A stretch of DNA of 12,290 bases, from the NCBI GenBank assembly GCA_040758475.1, contig JBFLVN010000103.1:1-12290 (forward strand). Direction: 5' to 3'. The DNA is from JBFLVN01 sp040758475. GTDB taxonomy: Bacteria > JAGRBM01. The notes beneath the pieces are model-generated. The model saw only the letters and a list, made by a program, of their open reading frames with translations, had not been told where the DNA came from and searched no databases. Below, one piece after another: positions 4,885 to 12,290 of the stretch. How positions within the stretch are numbered: position 1 is the first letter of the stretch; the number at the start of each line of letters is the position of its first letter. The position numbers were made by a program, and so were the translations under genes.

Positions 4885-7395
4885 GTGGCTCACCAGAAAG
4901 TCCCTCGCAAAGTCCGGTACGCGCTGGTCGCCGTGCCGGGCGTCCACCAGGGGCTCTTTACCTACCGCGTTCCGGAGGCGCTCGAAGAGCTCGCCCACCC
5001 GGGCCACCGGGTTCTCGTCCCCTTCGGCCGCCGCCGTCTCGTGGGAATCCTCTGGAGCCTGGATGAAAAACCGCCGGAGGGGCTCGCTCCGGGGAAAATC
5101 CGCGATCTCGAAGACGTGCTCGATTCCTCGCCCATCGTGGGCCGGCCGCTCCGGGAACTCTGCGCCTGGGTGGCGCGGTACTACCACGCGCCTCTGGGAG
5201 AGGTGGCCCGTCTTGCAGGGCCGCCCGGAGCCGGGTGGGCGCGCGGCCCCGAGCGGGTGCGTCTCACCGTCCCGCCGGAAGGAGAACTCGTGGATGTGGC
5301 GGGCCTGCCATCGGCTACGCGGGAGGTCTACTACGCCGCCCTCGCCCTGCTCGGGGGCGAAGGGAGCCGGGAAATCCCCGCGGCCACCCTGGCCCGGAAG
5401 GCGGGCCGGGAGGCGCTCCACCACCGCCTGCGGGTTCTCGAGCGCGCTGGGGCGGTCTCGATCGAGTGGGAAGGCGCTCGTCTTGGTGCCGCCGCACGGG
5501 AGAGTTCCTGGTGGGAAGCCGTTCCAGCAGAGCCCGCGGATCTCGAGGCCGCTTTTTCCCGTGCCCCCAAACAAAGCGAAATCTACCGGGCGCTCACAGA
5601 GGACGGGGCCAGCGATACGGCCGATCTGGAAGAGCGGTTTCCGGGCGCTGCCTCCGCGCTCCGGGGGCTCGAAGAACGGGGGCTCGTACGCCGCGAAAAG
5701 CGGGCCCGTCACCGCGATCCTTGGGCGGAGGTTTCCACGGAATTTTCCGAGGCGCCCGTTCCCACGGCCGCCCAGGCCCGGGCCCTCCAGGCCCTTGAGC
5801 GTTCGCTTGGGGAGGGGGGATTCTCGGTTCATCTCCTCTGGGGCGTGACGGGGAGCGGCAAGACGGAAGTCTATCTGCGGGCCATCGAGCGCGTCCTCTC
5901 GCTCGGCAAGACGGCACTCGTCCTCGTCCCTGAGATCGCGCTTACGCCCCAACTCGCCATCCGGTTTCGCGCCCGGTTGGGCGAACACGCGGCCGTACTG
6001 CACAGCGGCCTTTCCAAGGGAGAGCGCCACGACGAGTGGCAGCGCCTGCGAGCGGGGCAGGCCCGCGTGGCGCTTGGCGTCCGGTCGGCGCTTTTCTCGC
6101 CGCTTCCGAACCTGGGTCTTCTCGTCGTCGACGAGGAGCACGAGGGGACTTACAAACAGGAAGACGTTCCCGCCTACCACGCCCGCGACTCGGCCATCAA
6201 ACGGGCTCAGATCGAAGGGGCCGCCGTTCTGTTGGGCTCGGCCACTCCTTCGCTCGAAAGCCTCTCCAACGTCCGGGCCGGGCGCTACCAGCTTCTCGAA
6301 CTTCCCGAGCGGGTGGGGGGGCGGTCTCTCCCCACGGTCGAGATCGTGGACCTTCGAGCCAAGGGGAAACAGGATTCCGGAGAAAGAATCTGGTTTTTAT
6401 CCAGCCGTTTGGAAAAAGAACTCGAACGCGTTCTAGGAGAAGGGGAACAGGCGATCCTCTATCAGAACCGCCGGGGCTTCGCCACCACGCTCCTGTGCCA
6501 CGAATGCGGGACACAGCTCTCCTGTCCCAATTGCTCGGTGCGCCTGCGCGTGCACGAGGAAGGAGGCCGCCTTCTTTGCCACTATTGCGGGTACGCCTCG
6601 GCCGTTCCACAAACGTGCGCTTCCTGCGGCGGAACGCGCCTCGCCCCGGCGGGCCTTGGGACCCAGCAGGTGGAACGGGCGGTCGCGAAAAGATTTCCTC
6701 AGGCCCGCGTGGCCCGCCTGGACCGCGACGCCCTCGCCCGCAAGGGAGAGCTTTTCCGGATCGTCGAAAAAATGCGCCGTCGGGAGATCGACGTCCTCGT
6801 GGGGACGCAGATGGTCACGAAAGGGCACGATTTTCCGGCGGTGACGCTCGTGGGCGTGTTGCTCGCGGACCTCGCCTGGAGTATTCCGGATTTCCGCGCG
6901 GAAGAAGAAGCCTGGCAGAGCCTCGCCCAGGTCGCCGGCCGCGCGGGCCGGGGAGACAAGCCGGGACTCGTCCTCCTCCAGACGTTCGACCCCGAATCGC
7001 CTCTCTTATCCAAGGCGAGCGAGAGCCGCCTTTGGGAATTTGCCGGCGCGGAGCTCGAAAGCCGGGCCGCCCTGGGATATCCGCCGGCCTGGCGGCTTGC
7101 GGCCGCGCGGATTTCTTCAGGAGTTTCCGCGGAGGCCGAACGCGGCGCCCGGTGGGTGGCCGATTGCCTCCGGGAAGTTCTTGAACGCCCCGGCGTGGAG
7201 GCGAAGGTGCTCGGCCCCGCGCCCTCTCCTCTCGCGCGCCTCCGTGGACGGTACCGCTGGCAAGTGCTCGCCAAAGCGCGGGAAGCGAAGGTGCTCCAGG
7301 AAGCTCTGGCTTTCCTCGAACGGCGGGCACCGGGGGCGCCATCCCTCCGTTCGGCGCGTCTTTTTCTCGACGTCGATCCCCGAAGCCTCCTTTAA
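4885..7395 (+). CDS. priA: Primosomal protein N', replication restart helicase PriA
   Basis: PriA is a superfamily 2 3'-to-5' DNA helicase that recognises stalled forks and D-loops and reloads the replicative helicase. All landmarks are visible in 836 residues: an N-terminal 3'-end DNA-binding domain (about 10-110), a winged-helix-like stretch (about 140-275), Walker A GVTGSGKT (320-327), the DEEH box (416-419), LGSATPS (450-456), and eight zinc-binding cysteines in four CxxC pairs (538/541, 547/550, 565/568, 578/581). These are followed by VGTQMVTKGHDF (639-650), QVAGRAGRG (682-690) and the C-terminal LGPAPSPLARLRGRYRW (776-792). It is somewhat longer than E. coli PriA (732). The start is GTG, with only a weak CACGGG ahead of it, 18 nt after the small membrane ORF, so re-initiation or coupling is likely. 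A hairpin follows directly after the stop. Confidence 0.97.
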   Translation: MAHQKVPRKVRYALVAVPGVHQGLFTYRVPEALEELAHPGHRVLVPFGRRRLVGILWSLDEKPPEGLAPGKIRDLEDVLDSSPIVGRPLRELCAWVARYYHAPLGEVARLAGPPGAGWARGPERVRLTVPPEGELVDVAGLPSATREVYYAALALLGGEGSREIPAATLARKAGREALHHRLRVLERAGAVSIEWEGARLGAAARESSWWEAVPAEPADLEAAFSRAPKQSEIYRALTEDGASDTADLEERFPGAASALRGLEERGLVRREKRARHRDPWAEVSTEFSEAPVPTAAQARALQALERSLGEGGFSVHLLWGVTGSGKTEVYLRAIERVLSLGKTALVLVPEIALTPQLAIRFRARLGEHAAVLHSGLSKGERHDEWQRLRAGQARVALGVRSALFSPLPNLGLLVVDEEHEGTYKQEDVPAYHARDSAIKRAQIEGAAVLLGSATPSLESLSNVRAGRYQLLELPERVGGRSLPTVEIVDLRAKGKQDSGERIWFLSSRLEKELERVLGEGEQAILYQNRRGFATTLLCHECGTQLSCPNCSVRLRVHEEGGRLLCHYCGYASAVPQTCASCGGTRLAPAGLGTQQVERAVAKRFPQARVARLDRDALARKGELFRIVEKMRRREIDVLVGTQMVTKGHDFPAVTLVGVLLADLAWSIPDFRAEEEAWQSLAQVAGRAGRGDKPGLVLLQTFDPESPLLSKASESRLWEFAGAELESRAALGYPPAWRLAAARISSGVSAEAERGARWVADCLREVLERPGVEAKVLGPAPSPLARLRGRYRWQVLAKAREAKVLQEALAFLERRAPGAPSLRSARLFLDVDPRSLL

Positions 7396-7396
7396 C

Positions 7397-7438
7397 GCAA
7401 GAAGGCGTGTGCGGACCCTAGAGGAGAACGCCTCTTGC
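7397..7438 (+). terminator. Hairpin immediately after priA, possible weak terminator
   Basis: GCAAGAAGGCG (7397-7407) pairs with CGCCTCTTGC (7429-7438), forming a 10-bp stem with one bulged base around a 21-nt loop. It starts 2 nt after the priA stop. The usual T-run is missing (the next bases are CGTGAAAAATCG), so it may be a weak or Rho-assisted terminator or an mRNA-stabilising structure. The complementarity is clear; the role is inferred. Confidence 0.4.
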
Positions 7439-7480
7439 CGTGAAAAATCGTTAATTTCCCATTTGTTTCGGGTACTTGGG

Positions 7481-7508
7481 TTGATTTCGCCAGCCCCGTC
7501 CTTAACAA
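7481..7508 (+). promoter_or_regulatory. Possible promoter of the S41 protease gene
   Basis: TTGATT (7481-7486) is followed after 16 nt by TAACAA (7503-7508) in an A/T-richer part of the 147-nt gap after priA. Both boxes are partial matches. A promoter is expected here because the hairpin separates this gene from priA, and this pair is the best I see. Confidence 0.3.
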
Positions 7509-7530
7509 TAAGAAGGAAGTCGTTCCACTT

Positions 7531-7535
7531 GGTGG
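7531..7535 (+). promoter_or_regulatory. Ribosome binding site deciding the S41 protease start
   Basis: GGTGG lies 7 nt before the GTG at 7543. The better-looking AAGGA (7513-7517) is 25 nt away, too far to serve. The site favours the GTG, which also gives a complete signal peptide, over an internal ATG at 7621 that would cut into it. Confidence 0.4.
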
Positions 7536-7542
7536 TTCTTTT

Positions 7543-10425
7543 GTGATTCCCTCATCGACGCGTTACCAGGGCTTTTGGGGCCGCTGGCGGTCCCTCCTTT
7601 CACCCCTTGCGGCCCTTGGGATGGCTGGCACGCTGCTCGTGCTCACTCCCCGCGGCGACGCCGCGGGCGGGGCTTCGAGCCTTTCAGCCGCCCAGGTGAC
7701 GACCGCGACTTTCCAGAAAGTAAGCGAAACCTACCTGGATTTGGGCCGCATTGATTACGGCAAAGGACTCCAGGAAGCCCTGCGCGCTATCGAAGCGGTG
7801 GTCCCGGAGTTCGAAGCCGATTACGAGCCGGGCCGGCCGGTGGTTCATGCCCAGATGAACCTGGCCAAGAAGAGCTTTCCCGCCGATTCCATGACCAGCG
7901 CGGTGGCCGTCCTGGACGTACTCAAGAAAATCTACGGTTTCGTCCAGCGGAACCTCCGCAGCGAGATCGACCCTTCGGACATCGAATACGCCGCGACCAA
8001 CGGATTCCTCACGGTGCTCGACCCCCATTCGAGGGTCCTGGCGCCGGAAATTTATCAGGAATTCCAGGTGACCACGCAGGGCTCTTTCGGTGGCATCGGG
8101 ATCGTCATCGGCATCCGGGAGGAGAAACTCACAGTCATCAGTCCCTTGGACGGAACGCCCGCCGCCCGCGCTGGTATCCGCGCGGGAGACCGCATCACGC
8201 GGATCGAAGACGAGACGACGGAGAACATGCCCCTCGACGAGGCGGTCCGAAAGCTTCGGGGTGAAGAGAACACCGTCGTCCACATTACGACCGAACGGGA
8301 TGGGGAATCCGCTCCCATCGAGCACGCCCTGACCCGCGCCCGGATCGAGATCGAATCGATCGAAGGGGAACTGCTCTCCCAGAACGTGGGTTACGTCCGG
8401 ATCAAGAATTTCCAGGAAAACACTTCGAGCAAGCTCAAGGAAAAACTCGCCGTCCTCCAGGCACAAGCGGGAGGCGGCGAGGCGTTCCGCGGTCTCGTCC
8501 TCGACCTTCGGAACAATCCAGGGGGGCTTCTCGATCAGGCGGTCCAGGTGGCCGATGTTTTCCTCCAATCGGGCGACATCGTGACGGTGGCCGGCCGCGC
8601 GAGCCGGGACGTGAAGCGCGCCAAGCCTTTCGGGACCGAGCGCCTCTATCCCGTCGTGGTGCTCGTGAACGAAGGGAGCGCCTCGGCTTCCGAGATCGTG
8701 GCCGGCGCCATCCAGAACCAGGGCCGGGGCATCGTCGTGGGGTCCCAGACCTTCGGCAAAGGTTCCGTCCAGAACGTCTTCGAGCTTCCGCAAGGCGGGG
8801 CGCTCAAGCTGACGGTGGCTGAATACCTTACCCCCGGCGACCGCTCGATCCAGTCGATCGGCGTGACGCCGGCCATCGCCCTCTCGCCCGTCGAAGTCGC
8901 CAAGGAGGAAGCCCGGATCCTCTCCCTGGACAACGGCCGCCGGGAAGAGGATTTGGAATACCACCTCTCCGGGTCGGCCAAGGCTGTTGAAAAGCCCTCT
9001 GAATTCCTGGACTTTCTTGTGGAAGTGGAATCGGAAAAACGCGCAGGTGATTCGGAAGAAGAAGCCGAGGCCGCGCCCCCCGAAGAGCCCAGCGGAAAGA
9101 AGCTCGATTTGGCCAAGGATTTTCCAGCCGCATTCGCCCGGCGGGCTATTTTGGCGGCCAAGGGGTGGCAGCGTCAGGCGCTCCTGGACGCCGTCCGTTC
9201 GATCCTCTCCCAGGAGCGAAGCAAGCAAGAAGCCTCGATTCATCAGGTATTCTCGCGCCGGGGACTCGACTGGTCCTCCGGGAAAACCGCTCTTCCAGCC
9301 AACCTGGACGTGAAGTTCGAAGTGACCGACGCCGCGGGCGCGGTCCAACCCGCCGCCCTGGCGGGAGAGAAGCGATTTCTCCGGCTCAAGGTGACGAACC
9401 GGGGAACCTCGCCGGTGTACCGGCTCGTTCTCGTCACGAAGTCGGATGTCGCCTCCCTCGATCACCGGCAATTCATCGTGGGCAAGCTCGCCCCCGGGGC
9501 GTCCTCCACTCAGAAGCTGCCCGTCCAGTTCCCCCAGGGGATCGTGGGCCGGACGGCCGAAGTGATGCTGAGCCTGCGGGCCGATGGCGGCGAAGTACTC
9601 GGGCAGCAGCAGACCGCCGTCCGAATCCAGGGAAAACCCCGCCCGGATTTCTCCATTTCCTACCGGCTCGTGGACGGGCCGCCGGCGCAGGGAGTCATCG
9701 GGAACGGAGACGGGCGCGTGAGCCCCGGTGAGACCGCCGCCTTGGAAGTGACGGTCCGCAACGTGGGAGACGGCCCGAGCGAGAGTTCGGTACTCCGCAT
9801 TTACAGCCTTTCGGGCCCCGGCGCGTCCATTCCGGAAGGGCAAGGGACGGTAAAGCTTCCGGCCCTCGCGCCGGGAACCCAGGGGCAAGGCCGCGTGCTT
9901 TTCCAGGTCCGCCCACAGCTCGTGGAAGACGAGGTGAAGCTCGAGATTTCCGTGGCGGATTTGAAGATGGGAGAGGGGATCGCCGAGGAAATCCGCTTCC
10001 CGGTGATCCGTTCCGGAAAACAGGCCCCTCCGGCCCAGGCGTTCGAAGCCGCCGCCGCGCGTATGATTTCCCCTCCGCTCGTCGACGTGGGGGGGGACGC
10101 GAACGCCGGCCTTCAAGTAAACGCGGCAGAGATTCAACTTACCGGCGAACTCCGGGATGACGGCCGCCTCAAGGACGTCTTCGTCGTCGCCGAGGGGGAA
10201 AAGATCTACTACCACTCCTACGAAGCTTCCGCGGGTGCGTTGCTCGACAAGATCCGGTTCAACGTGAAAGTCCCTTTGAAGCCCGGATCGAATCTCGTCT
10301 GGATCGTGGCGCGCGACGACCAGAACCTCTTTACGCGCCACCCGCTTTACGTGTGGCGGGGCGCCCCCGCCTCCGGCGAAGCCGTGGCCCAGCAGCCTTC
10401 GTCCCCCGCGCGCAAGCAGCCCTGA
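7543..10425 (+). CDS. S41 C-terminal processing protease with large Ig-like extension
   Basis: This is a 960-residue secreted serine protease of the CtpA/Prc family, whose members cleave periplasmic substrates near their C-termini. Order of parts: signal or anchor sequence (hydrophobic about 18-34 after WGRWR), a helical N-terminal region (about 55-135), a typical S41 entry LDPHSRVL (159-166), a PDZ domain (about 180-262, SFGGIGIVIG) and the catalytic domain (about 270-450). The catalytic Ser-Lys pair is S381 in GSASASE (378-384) and K406 in TFGKGSVQ (403-410); their 25-residue spacing equals that in E. coli Prc. Beyond about 450 lies an acidic helical linker (455-575). Two Ig-like domains follow (about 585-695 and 700-823, the second containing GNGDGRVSPGE at 720-730), then a third beta domain (about 860-938) ending in HPLYVWRG. 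Usual CtpA proteins have 400-550 residues. It is followed by a rhomboid protease gene. Confidence 0.95.
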   Translation: MIPSSTRYQGFWGRWRSLLSPLAALGMAGTLLVLTPRGDAAGGASSLSAAQVTTATFQKVSETYLDLGRIDYGKGLQEALRAIEAVVPEFEADYEPGRPVVHAQMNLAKKSFPADSMTSAVAVLDVLKKIYGFVQRNLRSEIDPSDIEYAATNGFLTVLDPHSRVLAPEIYQEFQVTTQGSFGGIGIVIGIREEKLTVISPLDGTPAARAGIRAGDRITRIEDETTENMPLDEAVRKLRGEENTVVHITTERDGESAPIEHALTRARIEIESIEGELLSQNVGYVRIKNFQENTSSKLKEKLAVLQAQAGGGEAFRGLVLDLRNNPGGLLDQAVQVADVFLQSGDIVTVAGRASRDVKRAKPFGTERLYPVVVLVNEGSASASEIVAGAIQNQGRGIVVGSQTFGKGSVQNVFELPQGGALKLTVAEYLTPGDRSIQSIGVTPAIALSPVEVAKEEARILSLDNGRREEDLEYHLSGSAKAVEKPSEFLDFLVEVESEKRAGDSEEEAEAAPPEEPSGKKLDLAKDFPAAFARRAILAAKGWQRQALLDAVRSILSQERSKQEASIHQVFSRRGLDWSSGKTALPANLDVKFEVTDAAGAVQPAALAGEKRFLRLKVTNRGTSPVYRLVLVTKSDVASLDHRQFIVGKLAPGASSTQKLPVQFPQGIVGRTAEVMLSLRADGGEVLGQQQTAVRIQGKPRPDFSISYRLVDGPPAQGVIGNGDGRVSPGETAALEVTVRNVGDGPSESSVLRIYSLSGPGASIPEGQGTVKLPALAPGTQGQGRVLFQVRPQLVEDEVKLEISVADLKMGEGIAEEIRFPVIRSGKQAPPAQAFEAAAARMISPPLVDVGGDANAGLQVNAAEIQLTGELRDDGRLKDVFVVAEGEKIYYHSYEASAGALLDKIRFNVKVPLKPGSNLVWIVARDDQNLFTRHPLYVWRGAPASGEAVAQQPSSPARKQP

Positions 10426-10482
10426 GGATTTTATTTCCGTAATTGTCGCGGCTAGGATCGCTCTTTTAGAGGCGGGCCGTTC

Positions 10483-11193
10483 GTGTTTCCATACGCCGAT
10501 GAAAACCCTTCCCGCACGGTTCCGTTCTTCGTCTACCTTTTTTTGATCATCAACGCCGCTGTTTTCGCCTACGGGGAGCTCTACCAGCCCCTTCCGTACG
10601 AGAAATGGGTATTGGAGTGGGGCCTCCGGCCCAAGGAACTCATGGGCGTCGGACTTTCGGGGGAGCCGGGGCCCTGGCTTGAGTTATTCGCTTCTCCCTG
10701 GCTCCACGCGAACTGGCTTCATCTCGCCGGAAATCTCTGGTTCCTGTGGATTTTCGGCGACAATGTGGAGGACCAGCTCGGCCACGGCCGCTTCGCGGTC
10801 TTCTACTTGGTTTGCGGTTTTCTCGCGACATCGACGCACGTGCTGGTGAGTCCCCGGTCGAACCTTCCCCTTGTGGGAGCCAGCGGGGCGATCGCGGGCG
10901 TTCTGGGCGCGTACCTCGTTTTTTTCCCCTGGCACCGCATTCGGGCGATCGCTTTTTTCCTGATCATCGCGTACCGGGTGCAGATCCGGGCGTTCATCTT
11001 CATCGGCCTGTGGCTCGTCCTGCAGGTGGCGGGCCAGTACTACTGGGCGGCGGCTCACGGATCGAAAGGGGAGATGGGCGGGGTCGCCTACGGCGCCCAC
11101 CTGGGGGGCTTCGTAGCGGGCCTTCTTCTCGCCTTTCCTTTTTCGACCGGGCGCCCCCGGCCGAGAAAGCCGCCCCGTACGCAAGTCGCCTGA
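10483..11193 (+). CDS. Rhomboid family intramembrane serine protease
   Basis: This 236-residue polytopic inner-membrane protein is a rhomboid protease (S54), which cuts transmembrane helices within the membrane. The catalytic serine is in GASGAIAGV (S134) and the catalytic histidine in YGAHLGGFVAG (H206). The HxxxN motif HLAGN (H80, N84) that helps form the oxyanion hole is present, followed by WIFGDNVED. Roughly six hydrophobic helices are visible, beginning near residues 13-30, and the tail is basic. The short N-terminus (FPYADENPSRT) is typical of the bacterial forms that open with an R-D-x-N-P-like stretch and have no cytoplasmic domain. The start is GTG with AGAGG 10 nt upstream. It lies 57 nt after the S41 protease gene, probably in the same transcript, and converges on tldD with 10 nt between stops. 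Its substrates are unknown. Confidence 0.95.
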   Translation: MFPYADENPSRTVPFFVYLFLIINAAVFAYGELYQPLPYEKWVLEWGLRPKELMGVGLSGEPGPWLELFASPWLHANWLHLAGNLWFLWIFGDNVEDQLGHGRFAVFYLVCGFLATSTHVLVSPRSNLPLVGASGAIAGVLGAYLVFFPWHRIRAIAFFLIIAYRVQIRAFIFIGLWLVLQVAGQYYWAAAHGSKGEMGGVAYGAHLGGFVAGLLLAFPFSTGRPRPRKPPRTQVA

Positions 11194-11203
11194 AATTTCC
11201 CAG

Positions 11204-12290
11204 CTACTTGGAACTCTCCTGGCTGCCCACGACCAGTTCCGGGATGCGGAGCGTGGGTTGGGCGTCGGCGACGGGAACGTCCTGGCCGTCCTTGCCGCAG
11301 GTACCGATCCCGAATCCCAGGTCATTTCCGACCCGGTCGATCTCCTCCAGCACGCGGGGGCCGTTCCCGACGAGCGTCGCGCCCCGGACGGGTGGGCCGA
11401 CTTTTCCTTTTTCGATCAGATACCCTTCCGATACTTCGAAGACGAAATCGCCGTTCACCGTATTGACCTGTCCGCCGCCCATCTGGGTGACGAAGAGGCC
11501 TCTTTCCACGCTCCGGACGATGGCATCCGGGTCGTCTTTTCCCGGGAGGATCATCGTGTTCGTCATCCGCACGACGGGCAAGCATTCGTAGGATTCCCGC
11601 CGTCCGTTCCCCGTGGGCCGCGCCCCTCCTTTAAAAGCCGTGAGGCGTGACTGGAGATAGCCTTTGAGGATTCCTTTTTCGATCAATACGGTTTTCTGGG
11701 ACGGGGTTCCCTCGTCGTCAAAACGGTAGGAGCCCCGTTTCCCTTTGAGCGTCGCGTCGTCGGCGATCGTGAGAAGGGGCGAGGCGACCCGCTCGCCCAC
11801 TTTTCCTTCGTAAACCGACTGGCCTTCCTGGGCCAGGTCCGCTTCGAGCCCGTGGCCAACGGCCTCGTGGACCATGGTCCCTCCGGCGCGGCTCGATAGT
11901 ACCACGGTCATGGGACCGCCCTTGGGCTTGGCGGCGGAGAGAAGCATGCGCGCCCGGGTGGCGGCGGCTTCGGCCACCCGCTCGCACGCTTCGCCTCCGA
12001 GGATTTCGTACCCGGCGGTTCCGCCCAAAGGTTCGTAGGCCGTTTGGACGAGGCTGCTCCGCTCGGCGACGGCCTGGGTGTAGAAGAAAATCTGGGTCCT
12101 CTGATCCTCGGCCCACATGCCCTCGGAATTGGCGACGAGCACTTCCTGCAGGCTGTCCCGCAAACCCACGCTCACCTGGCGGACGTGGGGGAAGGAGCGG
12201 GCCCGCCGGTCGGCGCGCCAGAGAAATTCGGCTTTCTTCTCCGGCGGAACTTTCGCGGGCGGTATTTTAATTTTTCCCCGCGCGGGGGCT
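11204..12290 (-). CDS. tldD: TldD metalloprotease (TldD/PmbA family), N-terminus cut by window edge
   Basis: TldD works with TldE/PmbA as a cytoplasmic zinc metalloprotease that matures modified peptides and degrades unfolded or antitoxin-type peptides. The frame stays open to the right edge, so the start lies outside the window; 361 C-terminal residues are visible of an expected total of about 470-480. Counting visible residues, the metal motif HEAVGHGLEADL begins at 141 (H141 and H146, with E142 between), and the third ligand is the cysteine in GTCGKDGQ (C331). RMTNTMILPG and QMGGGQVNTVNGDFVF are further family signatures. A GTG at 12175 is internal: the residues before it (WRADRRARS, then HVRQ) fit the family and continue the frame. 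PmbA/TldE carries neither the HExxxH nor the cysteine, so TldD is the right member. Its partner is not in the window. Confidence 0.95.
   Translation of the reverse strand, partial: APARGKIKIPPAKVPPEKKAEFLWRADRRARSFPHVRQVSVGLRDSLQEVLVANSEGMWAEDQRTQIFFYTQAVAERSSLVQTAYEPLGGTAGYEILGGEACERVAEAAATRARMLLSAAKPKGGPMTVVLSSRAGGTMVHEAVGHGLEADLAQEGQSVYEGKVGERVASPLLTIADDATLKGKRGSYRFDDEGTPSQKTVLIEKGILKGYLQSRLTAFKGGARPTGNGRRESYECLPVVRMTNTMILPGKDDPDAIVRSVERGLFVTQMGGGQVNTVNGDFVFEVSEGYLIEKGKVGPPVRGATLVGNGPRVLEEIDRVGNDLGFGIGTCGKDGQDVPVADAQPTLRIPELVVGSQESSK

Noticed and set aside
4765..6180. 471-codon open frame on the minus strand opposite priA
   Set aside because: The plus strand encodes unmistakable PriA here. 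The antisense product is rich in R, P, G and E without motifs.
7040..7546. 168-codon plus-strand frame running from the end of priA into the gap
   Set aside because: Most of it overlaps the conserved PriA C-terminus in another frame, and the part in the gap has no motif.
7684..10341. 885-codon open frame on the minus strand opposite the S41 protease
   Set aside because: It mirrors a gene with complete catalytic and PDZ motifs on the plus strand. Long antisense frames are common in GC-rich genes, and this one shows no recognisable domain.
10430..10458. Possible promoter before the rhomboid gene (TAGGAT at 10453-10458)
   Set aside because: The expected -35 position holds only TTTATT, too poor a match to call. 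The 57-nt gap fits read-through from the protease gene.

Overview
The window is about 12.3 kb of GC-rich DNA (by eye about 60% G+C) from a diderm bacterium. Evidence for an outer membrane and periplasm is a LolA-like periplasmic protein, a secreted S41 protease carrying Ig-like modules, and TldD. Several genes start with GTG or TTG. The mix (a C-terminally extended S41 protease, a NodU-type carbamoyltransferase, a rhomboid with a short N-terminus) would fit a deltaproteobacterium-like or related uncultured lineage. That placement is an inference; no rRNA or tRNA gene is present to settle it. I see no mobile element, CRISPR array, tRNA or rRNA.

Layout. Left, plus strand: an HMG-CoA-lyase-like DRE-TIM enzyme (21-980) that lacks the family's catalytic cysteine, then a stand-alone NodU/CmcH-type carbamoyltransferase (about 1057-2712). 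Next, minus strand: a small XRE-type repressor (2719-3090), a 182-nt intergenic region dense in symmetric elements and with a good minus-strand promoter, and a J-domain protein (3273-3788). The J-domain gene is divergent from a plus-strand operon: a LolA-like secreted protein (3893-4756), a 37-residue single-pass membrane peptide that is easy to miss (4753-4866), and priA, the primosomal helicase (4885-7395).

After a hairpin and a 147-nt leader come a 960-residue S41 C-terminal processing protease (7543-10425) and a rhomboid intramembrane protease (10483-11193). At the right edge a minus-strand tldD (11204 to beyond 12290) lacks its first part because the window ends. No gene-free stretch exceeds 300 nt.

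How the genes relate. Most are housekeeping or envelope functions: replication restart, envelope proteolysis, a LolA-fold protein and modulator-protease maturation. The right half holds three peptidase genes of different classes (S41, rhomboid, TldD) within about 4.7 kb. I found no obvious new multi-gene defence or biosynthetic system. The most worthwhile observations are the coupled 37-codon membrane ORF before priA, the lyase homologue with an arginine at the catalytic cysteine position, the carbamoyltransferase with a changed N-terminal motif and no obvious acceptor pathway, the roughly 500-residue extension of the S41 protease, and the operator-like architecture in front of the XRE gene.
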